Source: Ectocarpus siliculosus
Lineage: Eukaryota; Sar; Phaeophyceae; Ectocarpales; Ectocarpaceae
DNA: 64,000 nt
Reading direction: 5' to 3'
NCBI GenBank assembly: GCA_000310025.1
Contig: FN647849.1
Span: 250,607-314,606, forward strand
Shown in pieces: positions 38,001 through 48,063 of this stretch. Each line of letters begins with the position of its first letter. Position 1 is the first letter of the stretch. The position numbers were made by a program, and so were the translations under genes. Under the pieces are notes generated by a model. The model was not told where the DNA came from. It made no database searches and saw only the letters and a program-made list of their open reading frames with translations.

Positions 38001-39201
38001 AGTCTAGTGGCGTGTCACGCCCGTAGTTGACTGCACGAACAGATGGCAGGGTTCCTACAGTGACGAAACTGACCGATACGACGACCTACAGCCACATTAC
38101 AAATAGCATACCTCCTCGTCGATGACGCACGGAGCCTCCTGAGTGACCGAGCACAAATGGTTGTCCGCTTTGATGGTGGATGTGCAGCAGTCGTACTTGG
38201 TGAGGCCAGGCCGTGACCCACAGCCTTCGTTGTACAGGAGAAAGAAAGGTGAAGAAACCAGAAAGGGGCGGAGGGGGCGTGAGGTCTTTATCGAATGGAA
38301 CAGAAAAATTCTACCGAAGCGACACACTACTTTGAAGAGAGACAGCGAAAGGTAGAGAAGAGACATACGATATTTTATTATGTGCTTCTACCACGGTCTA
38401 CACAGAGAAAATGAACGAGAGAGAGAGAGGGCAGTATTCGCCAAACGTACCAGTTCCGCCGCAGGTCCCACATTCAACCGGACAGCACACACCGCCTTTC
38501 TCAAGCCCGGAGAGGCCGTTGCTGCACGTGGTGCCACTGGCTGTTTGCACAAGTACGATCGACAGACAGGGACGGCAGGTAGATGGGGGGAATCATCACC
38601 AGATAAACAACATTATATCATTTAGCGGAACTAGCGCCTTGTTAGAGTAGTGGTGTTTTGCGTAGAAGGGTCAAAGGTGCCTTAGTTACACCAAGACCAG
38701 CTCTTCGTTTCCTTCGCCTTGTCGTATTTTTCTCCCGGTATTTTTTATTTGCTCTGACCTTGTGACTGTTGTCTACAGTACTGTTGTCGTGCCCTCCAAA
38801 ACGCGTTCTGACCTCTGTCCAGTTTTCTATCTGATTTGTGATGTCGACTTAACAGCTAAATGATGGTTCTTCAATGCACGCGTACGCACGTACTACGTAC
38901 GTTGACGTTGTTGACCCCCCCCCTCGAGAAGGTCCCGTTATCCGAGCAAGAATACTGATGATGTGGGACGTTGGAAAAATGAAACGTCGGAGTACCTTGC
39001 AAGGCTACAGACCTAGTCTATTCTTGTACCACATGAAAATTTACGAAAAACAAAGATTGTATCCCCATAAAGAGAGGCCCAAGGAAAAAAATGCGAAATA
39101 ATAAACATACGTGAAGCAACAATGTAACTGGTGAGGACCAGGCAAGCCCACTCACCACGGGCGACCCCAACCGATAACAGAATCAGCTTGAAGAGATGCA
39201 T
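26056..39201 (-). CDS. Secreted mannuronan C5-epimerase with seven Cys-rich modules
   Basis: Twenty-seven minus-strand exons: 39156-39201, 38451-38540, 38112-38224, 37842-37902, 37408-37551, 36743-36874, 36372-36485, 35881-36006, 35462-35575, 34973-35095, 34551-34664, 34097-34234, 33685-33798, 33289-33423, 32922-33035, 32378-32536, 32010-32045, 31543-31718, 31094-31210, 30503-30649, 29878-30000, 29241-29333, 28798-28891, 28302-28421, 27655-27819, 27102-27242 and 26056-26216 (3,210 nt, 1,069 residues, all GT-AG and in phase). Residues 1-16 are a signal peptide (MHLFKLILLSVGVARA). Residues 17-560 are seven ten-cysteine modules with Thr-rich linkers. From about residue 560 a right-handed beta-helix like AlgG follows: TSWDTDEKEVN, then YYGHYSFGHDGG, then YGFDPHDDSDN (DPHD near residue 853), then N-rich coils. 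In AlgG the His of DPHD is the catalytic base. The enzyme converts D-mannuronate to L-guluronate in alginate, at or outside the plasma membrane. Substrate preference cannot be read from sequence. Confidence 0.9.
32922..38540 (-). repeat. Seven tandem two-exon Cys-rich modules
   Basis: Each module has two exons joined by a phase-1 intron: (38451-38540 + 38112-38224), (37842-37902 + 37408-37551), (36743-36874 + 36372-36485), (35881-36006 + 35462-35575), (34973-35095 + 34551-34664), (34097-34234 + 33685-33798) and (33289-33423 + 32922-33035). The first exon ends near CGGVAKGAYCCNAG. The second reads CGTCGGTGCG, then GCCTSDAA, LCS-x-TG and SPCLMD. Ten Cys are kept in every module. The second exon is exactly 114 nt in modules 3 to 7. 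Modules 1 and 2 are the most divergent. Intron sequence next to the 114-nt exons is also shared, so whole exon pairs were duplicated. The fold is unknown to me; carbohydrate binding is only a guess. Confidence 0.85.
37045..37236. repeat. 96-bp direct tandem duplication in intron
   Basis: Two identical-looking 96-bp copies (37045-37140 and 37141-37236), each beginning CAGTCGGATTGTTTTGGG, sit in the intron between exons 5 and 6 of the epimerase. The lack of visible differences means the duplication is recent or an assembly collapse or expansion product. Confidence 0.9.
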
Positions 39202-40860
39202 CTTGGTTGTTCACTTGATCCAACGGATATGTGATAAACGAGGAGACTGCTGAACGTGAGGGCCTGAAACAAAACAAATCCCAGAAGCACACGCGAAAGA
39301 GAGTGGCCGAGGGAGGTCGGCGAGTTTTTTTGTCAGAGAGAGCGATAAGATAGAGGGCGTCTGAATCAACTCATCATCAATTTAGCCAAACAAATGTCGT
39401 CTTCATCGCCAGAATGGTACCTCTTGTCACTCTGTCATCGGGTCCCGGCGGGCGGTAGTACTATCGGTTGCAAGACAGAAGTTGTCCAAGGAGGGTGGGA
39501 TGGTGGGGCAATGCACTGGGTAAGGTATTCATAATACCGTCTTTGAAAGGTAGGTGTGAGGAACATCGAGATACATATTATTTTGAATAAACCCGAAAGG
39601 ATTGATGCGGGTGACAAGCACATGTTGCCCACATATGTGCACGATCCAAAAGAAATCCCCCCGGAATGCGAAAGGCGACAGCGAACGCCCGAACCGATGG
39701 TTGCCTAGACATAACAGTCTATGAACGCACCTTTTGAAAAACACGCGCGCGGGATTATGATAGCAGCAGTGCGTACAGAGTCTTTAAACTGCTCGTGGGA
39801 GGACCTGTCCGCAAAGGTGCGAAGTACACGAACGAACAGAAATGACGGCTGTTCGCGGCAATTCAAATCAGACTCCCGGCAGGCTGGGTACTACAGTAGC
39901 GAGCATTGGCACCATCCGCACAGAACACTTGGCGAGTGGTGCTCATGATCCACCTCACATATGGCATCCAGCCCATCTATTGTAGTGTTGGTGAGCTGTT
40001 CGCACTCGTCAGCTCTAGCTAATTCTACATGTGCTCCCCCAGATGTCCCGCCCAGAGTGGTTTCCAAGAATCGCGAGTGTACACACGGCAGCCATGTGAC
40101 TCCAACGGAACGTCAACACCCTTCCTCACACCCCAACATTACTACTCGTGCTACTCGTGCGTACTTGCCTCGGTAGAAAAGAATGATGTGAAAAGAGCCC
40201 GTGGGCTTGTCTGCAGCCAGAAGTCACTGCCGAGGCAGGGGAAGAAGTGTGTGTGACGAAGGGGCCAGTGCGAGCAAGCGCCAGGTGTTTGGGCACATCA
40301 AGACATCAACGCGATTGTGGCCAATCAGTCGCGCTCGCTGCAATACGCGTCGGGGGTTCATTTCATCATCTCCTCGCTGGAACTCGTCTCTACAAATGTG
40401 ACCAGTCGTCGCCAATGTACGTGTTCTATTTTGTCTTGTCGAGGAGTTTCTACTGTATATCTATTTACATCATGCTAGGTGGGCACTCGTCGTGCCTACC
40501 TCTCTTGTACATGCTTCGGTAGTCCACATTAGTCTACAAGGGCAGCAACAGCAGTTGTTGAATTCCAACATGTATCGCCCCCGGGATCGTGTTATGTTGC
40601 CTGGAAGCCGGCACGGAGAGATGTGCCGTTTGGAAATGTATCCGTTCGTAGTTTTGACTCTTCGTTCGTATGTGCACATTTTTTTTTTTTTTTCTTAATA
40701 TGACACAACAAAACCATCTCTATCATATTTGTTCCGCAACAATCGTTTTCCATCAATGTTTTCGTCCGTCAAGGGTTGCGAAAACACACGACTACTTACA
40801 GCAGTCCGCTCGTTCGCTACTGTAAATATTGTTCACCCGCCCGTCTTTTTCTGGTGGAGA

Positions 40861-41104
40861 AAAGTTAAGAAGGGAGTCGAACTTGTCGAAACGTCACATT
40901 TTTCTGACAGTTTCATAACATAGACTATGCATACGCAGCCTCGGTAGTGGATCTTAAAAGTTCTGCCAGAACTGCTGTATTAAAAGTTAAGAAGGGAGTC
41001 GAACTTGTCGAAACGTCACATTTTTCTGACAGTTTCATAACATAGACTATGCATACGCAGCCTCGGTAGTGGATCTTAAAAGTTCTGCCAGAACTGCTGT
41101 ATTG
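40861..41104. repeat. 122-bp direct tandem duplication
   Basis: Copies at 40861-40982 and 40983-41104, each starting AAAGTTAAGAAGGGAGTC, appear identical by eye. The duplication is intergenic and the copies carry no open frame of note. Confidence 0.9.
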
Positions 41105-43140
41105 TACGTATATCCAGGGATGGATGCATCCAGCACCCATTTGGCGCTGCTGATGTCGAGTTTCTTCACAACAAGGGAAAAACCCTTTAGACCGTAGGGT
41201 AGACCCTCCTATTTTGCTAAGGCTTGAAGCCCGGTATGCACCGACATTTATGGTGTTCGACCAGCTACACTACTGTGTAGTCTGGTGGTTCTCAGCGGAT
41301 CGAAGTGTTGACCATCGTCGCTAAAAGCACTTCTACGATGTATTTGCTTGCGTGGAAGATGTATGTGGTGAGTGAGTGTGAAATCGTAGGAGAGGGATCT
41401 TGAGTAAATAGCGCTGCACGAGCACGCTAAAGAGGGGTATGGGTGGTGTGCGCATGTCTCAGCCGGCAGGGTCGCCACATACTGCTGCTGCTGTTTGGTA
41501 ACGAGATCGAAAAGAAAGAAATGCGGCGCTCCTACTTGTTCCGCGTTGCATTGCGTGGAAAGACCCAAAGGCCGATTGCTTTCACTTGTGGGGTTCTTCT
41601 GATCAGGCGTGCCACACGCTGAAAGAAGTTGGGAAAGTTTGTTGTCGTTGTGGTGCTCACAGTAAAAAACATTTGGAGCTCTAGCTATGTTGGCACATGG
41701 AGCACATTCTCTTCCTACTTTTCAAGACGTACATGCAACGAGTTTCCGGGATCGCCTACTACCGTACCCCAATTTGTCACAAACATGCACACACATAACA
41801 TGCACATGGCAAACAAAACATCACTCAGGAAGCTCTGGACATGATCTGAACGTCACAGAGGACTAAAAACTGTTGTGCATGGACAAATTGAACAAACGGG
41901 AGCCGATCGACCCCAACGCCAAAAGTTCTGGCTGCCGCAACACATCACGCAGGCACCAACACACCCAATCAAAGCAAGCCGCGACTGCGAATGAAGCATG
42001 GATAGGATACATCCAAGTTGCACCTCTTCTCTTCCGGAGATGACAGAGTAATCCTGCGATGCACTTCCAGTTTTCGAAGGGCTTTGAACATCATCATCAT
42101 CAGATCAACTATCGTACGAAGTAAATGTTTCACAAGGGTAGCAGCAGGTCGCCCTCGACTAGGCCAGCCGCCTGATGTTTGCGTCGATTTGCCCAGCCGC
42201 GCTTCTCAATATCTCCCATTGAGAGGGATTGAGCGACATTCCTTTCTTTCCAGGCCTGTACTCCTTCGCTTCCTTCAGGTAAAACTCTCTGATGTCCACC
42301 TATGAAGAGCTCAACATACGATATATACGTCGGGTACAAGCAGGGGGGTTCGGGAGCAGCAAAGTGTCTTGGGCTTGTCAAAGGAAGCACCAAAGCGGAC
42401 GTACATACTTCACAATACTGCTTCGAAAATAGAAAATAGAAAAGAACTACATGTACATGCCTCATTCTTAAAAATAACTACATAGCAGTAATGCTTCGTC
42501 CTAAGAACACACAAAAGAAATACCACAAAATCAGAATCAAAGAGAGCCTATCGTTCGAGACAAAATACCGTTCGAAGGAATGCGTTGAAGCCAATCCGTC
42601 AAGGGAGACGACAAGCAACACATGTTGACAGCCGTTTTGAACATGGAGCAAAAAGGCATCATAACGAAATGCACAGCAGTCGCATCGGAAGAGCAGACAC
42701 ACTGGCCTGGGGTGCCTAATTCGGAGTAAAAATGACGTTAAAGGGAGTGAAAATGGGTCACACAACCAGGCCTTGACCCCCACCACCCAACGGCGGATTG
42801 CATGCTGCCGGCCTGCACACGTTGATTGCCACTACAGCGGCCAATTTCTCAAGCGCAATCAACACGCCAGACCGCTTCGTCAAACGTATGGGATGCCCCC
42901 TACCAGAGTGCGCTTGTTCCAGGTCCTGACGTTGACTTGCTTCCTCGCACTCTTCGTTTCTCCCAGCTGTCGCAAAAAAACGGAGAGAGGCATTCGGTCG
43001 TGTTGTATTTGCTAAAATGCGTGCTTGACACGTGACCGAAGCGCGACCAAGCGCTACCTCCATCTTAGAATGGCCGGTTTTCGTCGTGGGGATTGCTGTT
43101 TCTGCGACGCGCACGACCTTGACCACCGCTACGATGGCAA

Positions 43141-43212
43141 CAACAACAACACCACCACCAACAACAACAATAAAACAGCAGCAACTGCGGCAGCTGGAGC
43201 AGCAGCAACCAA
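43141..43212. repeat. CAA/CAC/CAG-rich simple sequence
   Basis: Imperfect trinucleotide tract of CAA, CAC and CAG units. On the minus strand it translates to long Val/Leu runs that mimic a membrane helix; I treat that as chance. Confidence 0.7.
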
Positions 43213-43586
43213 GTCACCACTCACATGGCATGGAAAGCCATTCGCTTTGATTGAGGGAGGGGCTAGGCTCAGCCAAGCAAACCGGAAAACACCGCCGCTC
43301 GTGGCGGCCTGAAATCTCAACAAGCTGTGGGCAACCCTTCTGTTAAACAAAGCATTGTAATCCACATGACGGCCGGTTCCTGACCGATTGCGTCACTCGG
43401 AATACGGCAAAAGTTATTGATGTGCACCCTGTATCTTCGTATCGAGGTTAATAATGCACCATCCAACATCAACGATGGCCTGGAGAGGTTGAGCGCAAGG
43501 CTAAAACAAACATCACCGCGAAAAGGCAGAGGCCACGCTAGTTGACAAAACGACTCGCAATACTGACGGCAGCGACCGCCGCACCC

Positions 43587-46500
43587 CTAAGATATCGAAA
43601 ATGCGCACACTGCTGTCTGCGCCGTCTGCCCTTTTCGCACAGAGGTGCCCTGCTTTCTCACCACGCACACCAAGTCCCCGTCTCCGCCGTCTTCCCCGCC
43701 GGTTTTTCGAATGTCCTTCTTCTGCTTCTTCCCCTCCTTCGTTCCGACTTCCTTCCCGTTACCAGCTGCGTCTGTTTTATTGCCACTATTTCTGTTGCTG
43801 TGCTTGTCGCCGGATGCGTCTTCGCCCCCGGAACCAGTCGCGACCTTCCTTTTCGTCGACGAGTTTTTCGGTATAGCAGAACGGTCGTCGGTATCTCCGC
43901 GGCTGCTGTAGATGTGCGAGGGAGCAGGAGCGGCGCTGCGCGTGGTGTCGTCGACGAATTCTTCTTCTTCTTCTTCTTCTTCCTCTTCCTTGGCCGTCGT
44001 CTTTGCCCGATCCGCTTCGATGTCGTCCTACCCGCCAACCAACACAAGGGGAGGCGGCGGCCCGTCAACACACCAGCTCACCGGGTGAGAGCGTGGGGGG
44101 GCTACAGCAGCTGGCCAAGCTCAGGTTCTTGCCGTTGCGGGACTCTCGCCAAGCAAAACCCCTTTCGCTCGAAAAAACTATTTTATCGGCCACGAGAACA
44201 CTTCGCCGTCATCGACATTTGTCGATTTGTTTTTGCGGCAGTCTTTGCAAAACGGGTCTCGTTGTAACCAACACTTATATTCTGAGTTGGCATCCTCGTG
44301 GTTGCTTCATTGTGGGCTTGTAAAAATATTTGTCCCATAGTTTCCATCACTACGGGGTCTGAAAGGTGATGTGGGGAAACGTGCTGAACTTCACAATGGT
44401 TCTCTATCAACGCCGACCACGACAAAAACTAGGGCGTCGCGGTCACGATGTTGGTCGACTGGCTAGTCTCTGGTCCGCTACAAACAGGTCGGCAGCATGT
44501 GGAATTATCCCCGAACGACCCGTTCCCGAGCATGTTCTACTGTACCTCGCACGTAAGGTTCACCGATGCTTGGGGGTTGCACTACACATTGTATGCTTCA
44601 ACCTACTCGTTGAGAGATGCTTACTCTTCGACCCGTAAGATCACATCGAGATCCAATATCGCTACTTAGGTTTAACGACGCCGCCTTCCTTTCCTTCAAA
44701 TCTGCTCTAGAAACAGACTTGCAACTACCGGTGTCGGGAACCTATGTATGCCACGAAAGGCGAAACTTCAGGTAGGCGGGAAAATTGACTCCTTGTTCGT
44801 CAAGGAAACGATGGAAATGGCGATCACTCCGACGGGTCCCACGATAGATCAATTCGTGATGAAGAATCTAAGAATTTTTGAGGTGGCCTGCAGCCGACTG
44901 GTTCCGTACACCAAGATATGGTAATCAATAACGACTCCAAATGTTCGCGCTCCAGAAAGAGACGCACAAAGACAACCACACCTGTGCTGCAAGCCGCTCC
45001 AGCAACACAAAGGTTAGCCATCAAAAGCAAACGGAACTCATACACAAGGTCGTCTTGGTCTTGTTCTCACCATGACAGAATGCACAGCCTCCTTGATCTG
45101 GGACTTGAACCCCTTGTGCAGCGACCCTTCCGGAAGACCCAGCGACTCTTCTACCGCCAGACGAACCTGTGTGTCAACCAGGCAAGGCCGCGCGTGGATT
45201 TGGTGGGAGCGAATCGGAAGTGCAGTGGAGGTACTCGAAGAAGGCGGTCTGCATAAGGCGGCCGCCCTGTATAACGTGGGTGAAGTGGTTGGCATAGACG
45301 GAACAATCAAGTTGTTCTACACATTGTCCAAGGCAGCTGCCCCTACAAGACGGTCATTATCAGTTGCCCAACGACCGCCATACTCGGGGACCCCGACTGT
45401 ACGGGAAACGTCCCACGCGTTCTCTCCACTGCAGAACGGTTTCAACCTTTTTCGTTGGCTACCCTATAAGATGGTGGGCATTAGTCCAACAACGTCGGGT
45501 GTACAAGTGTAACCCTGCAGTGGGGGGACCGCTTTAGCGCCCCCCTGCGTAATGATGTGCCCTGAGCAGCGGCCACACTTCGTCGTGACACTAGGGGTCG
45601 CTATACCGGCCCCCTCCCACTGGAACGACAAATGTGTCGTGGCCCTTACAATGCGGCGGCACCCGGCGCTTTGCATGGCTTCGACGACGAGAACGACCCA
45701 GCAACAAAGCTCGCGTCCATCGCACTTTCCCCCGGTCGTTCTGTTACGCTTGGGGGGCGACTCGCCCTTTTTCCTCCGCAATAGAATTCAACATTGCCAC
45801 GCTAGCGAATGACTTCGTACAACCTCGTCGAGTCCTCCTGGTTCTCCCCTTTGGGGCACTGCAATCGTTTGATCACGGGATAATAGAGATAGACGCCCGC
45901 ACGAGAGGGCTCGCCCTCATACGGGCAAAGCTTGCCGTACCAAATGATCGCCACCAAGTTGCAAGATGCACCAAAATTCAAAGCAAGAACAATGCTACCT
46001 CGTTCTGCTGGGATCGGCCCACGGTTGGGGCCCTCCCAGTCGTTCGACCATCGGTCCTCAGTGCGCTCAGCAAATTTGTCCGGTTTCTGTTCCTTGAATC
46101 AGAGTGAGGCACTGGGAAACTGGCAAAGACGTGCTGTGTGTGCGCGAGTGACACGCTTCCCCTGCTCGCCGGGCACTATTCAACACACGGCTGGGCCAAA
46201 ATATGCCTTTGCTAAAATTTTAGTATATACCTTTTTGGGTAAGTTAGTCTGTGACCACGGGAATCGACCGCGTCAAGTGTTTGACTAGAGTACGGACAGA
46301 AGAAGCTACTGAGTAGAGAGGACGGAACGGATTTTAATGTGAAGACAACAACAACAACAACAACAACAACAATAACAACAATAACATGCTTCTGCATGCT
46401 TCAACTAGCGCATGAAGTTTTCCAGCACTAAAACATTTTCCGGTCATGCTTCCTTGCTTTCTCTCTTGGAAGCTTGAGCATTCCATTTCGCTCCTCTAGA

Positions 46501-47800
46501 GCGCTGAGAAACGTCAGTTTTTCGATCGGAGAAAATTGAAATTCTAGGATGAGATGGCTGACGGGAATCTTCCTGGAACCTTCCTGTACACAACAACGTC
46601 TAGAATTCCAACATACCCCGATGGATAGATTGTTTTCTTTCGAAACTACTGGTTCCTCTGGTTCGAACACGGCCCGCTGTACATTTTTCTACACTGCTCC
46701 AAACCTATGGAATATAGTCCTATCCCTGACCCGAACACAAATAACCATACTCGAAGCAGTACCATGGCTGCTAAGCGCTAGGTCACTGCTGTACGTAGTA
46801 AACCTAGGCAGCCGCGNNNNNGCGCGGTTAGCGCTAGGTTGCTGAACGGTGAAAAGCTAGGTTGCTGACGGTACTTGTAGACCTAAGGCAGGGCAGGTGA
46901 AACACTAGGTCGCTCTACGTGTAAGCTTATGCCGCGTCGCAAGAGCGGGGTAACGGCTAGGTTGCTGTTCCGGTAAGCGCTAGGTTGTATAGGCGCTATG
47001 TAGGGCACTTGCCAATGAATGTATGAATGGTATTCCGATGGTCAACTATTGCGTTCGACCAAGTTATTGAGTATAATTTAAATTCGAGATACGGTGGTTG
47101 GGTGAGCGTGATTGACATCACTCACGGGATCCGTTCCAATTCAGCGACTACTACACTGTAGTCAGCTGGTGGACTGTAGTCCAGCGCTTTGGTATCACAA
47201 ATGAATTCACTGCTTTCCGTTCCATATTCACAGCAATTCGTGTAGACCATTCCTGGTAGAGTAGTGCGGTGAGAGATGATGTCAACTGAAACAAGATGGA
47301 AAACGTAAAAACAAAGATTGCTTTGCTGTGATGATATATTTCGAGGTCCTGGGCCAGCGTTCGCGAGAGGGACAGGTTGCAGAGGGGGGAACACAGAAGG
47401 TACCTAGAGGGTAGATGTACAGTCATCATACAGATTGCATACAGACCGAGCAAACCGAGAGAGAGAGAGAGAGGGAAAGATTACGACGGATACAAGGCAT
47501 GGTCCGCAGAAGGAATTGTTCTGCGTGATCCCAGGAGTGCAGGACCTGATGACAAGAAGTTGGTGGCGTTAGTGCGGATACTCTGCGCGAGTAACCAATG
47601 GCACCACCACAAACAGCAGAGATGACCAGGCGATGAAATTACGAAAAAAGAAAAAAAAATCAAACTCCGTGATTGCACCGCGTCCTCACTTGTTTGAATG
47701 TGAGGGCGTTCGGATCGGCTGCAGCCCGCAGAAAGGTCGAGATCTCTCGGCGCAGGGTTCCCGCAGAAGGTAATGCTGTGCTGTCCGATGACGAGGCCAT
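43587..47800 (-). CDS. Small DEK-C-domain-like protein with charged tail
   Basis: Three minus-strand exons: 47690-47800, 45071-45166 and 43587-44027 (648 nt, 215 residues; phase 0 at both junctions, GT-AG). Exon 1 starts MASSSDSTALPSAG and runs into a helical segment LRREISTFLRAAADPN-ALTFKQ. Exon 2 continues VRLAVEESLGLPEGSL and then FKSQIKEAVHSVM. The spacing of hydrophobic and basic residues over residues 14-70 resembles the DEK C-terminal (DEK-C) fold used in chromatin proteins; this is recognition by pattern, not by search. Exon 3 gives an acidic run of ten Glu, then a Ser/Lys/Gly-rich disordered region with basic patches. The last exon may instead splice at a GTGAGA donor at 43661, leaving a different C-terminus. 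In plants and fungi such N-termini often precede a SWIB domain; I found none here. A nuclear location is inference. Confidence 0.6.
46223..46385 (+). repeat. SINE-like element with CAA tail
   Basis: Begins near ATATACCTTTTTGGGTAAG, continues through TGTGACCACGGGAATCGACC and ends TTTTAATGTGAAGAC followed by about ten CAA units. Inverted copy near 24.1 kb and a partial copy near 18.4 kb. Lies in intron 1 of the DEK-C-like gene, antisense to it. Confidence 0.6.
46773..46995. repeat. Degenerate GCTAGGTTGCTG tandem array
   Basis: At least six copies of a CGCTAGGTYGCTG-like unit recur at irregular spacings of about 25-80 bp, some as the partly inverted CCTAGGC. The array is interrupted by the five-N gap, which suggests it was hard to assemble. 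Confidence 0.55.
46818..46822. other. Five-base assembly gap
   Basis: Run of five N inside the CTAGGT array, flanked by GCCGCG and GCGCGG, which are complementary and may have formed a hairpin that stopped sequencing. Confidence 0.95.
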
Positions 47801-48063
47801 CGTCTGCTGGCTGGTGGGCAAATGTGTGTGTGCACGTGTGCACGACCCTTCTGTTCAAAACAAGTGGCTTGGTGCTTTGTGCGCATGTACAGCCTATAAG
47901 ATTCTACGGAGCCCCCTCCTTTGGTTAGGCTCTGGTGTATGCAACACCCTGCAGCACAAAGCAGCATCCCGCTGTCTATTGGCTTGGTACATAGGGCCCT
48001 ACATCCCGGTGTCACACCTTCCACCCGAGACTTCCTTGGAAGTCTAGTACGCGTAACACCTGC
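47801..48063. promoter_or_regulatory. Compact divergent promoter
   Basis: Only 263 bp separate the start codon of the minus-strand DEK-C-like gene (47800) from that of the plus-strand kinase (48064). Both promoters must lie here or overlap the first exons, unless either gene has further upstream exons. No named element is visible. Confidence 0.4.

Larger units (their letters stand above)
39202..43586. other. Intergenic region upstream of epimerase
   Basis: No gene is supported here. It must contain the epimerase promoter just above 39201 and the 3' flank of the DEK-C-like gene. It holds a 122-bp tandem duplication, a T-run near 40680-40694 and CAA/CAG-rich simple sequence near 43.15 kb. A minus-strand frame around 42.8-43.1 kb is open for about 120 codons but shows no family signal. 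Confidence 0.45.

Noticed and set aside
42758-43126. 122-codon minus-strand ORF with a hydrophobic start
   Set aside because: The hydrophobic part comes from the CAA/CAC/CAG simple repeat; could not be joined in phase with certainty to the DEK-C-like gene.
43542-44267. 241-codon plus-strand ORF with a Phe run
   Set aside because: It is the complement of the Glu run and charged tail of the DEK-C-like exon 43587-44027, which has better coding character and splice support on the minus strand.
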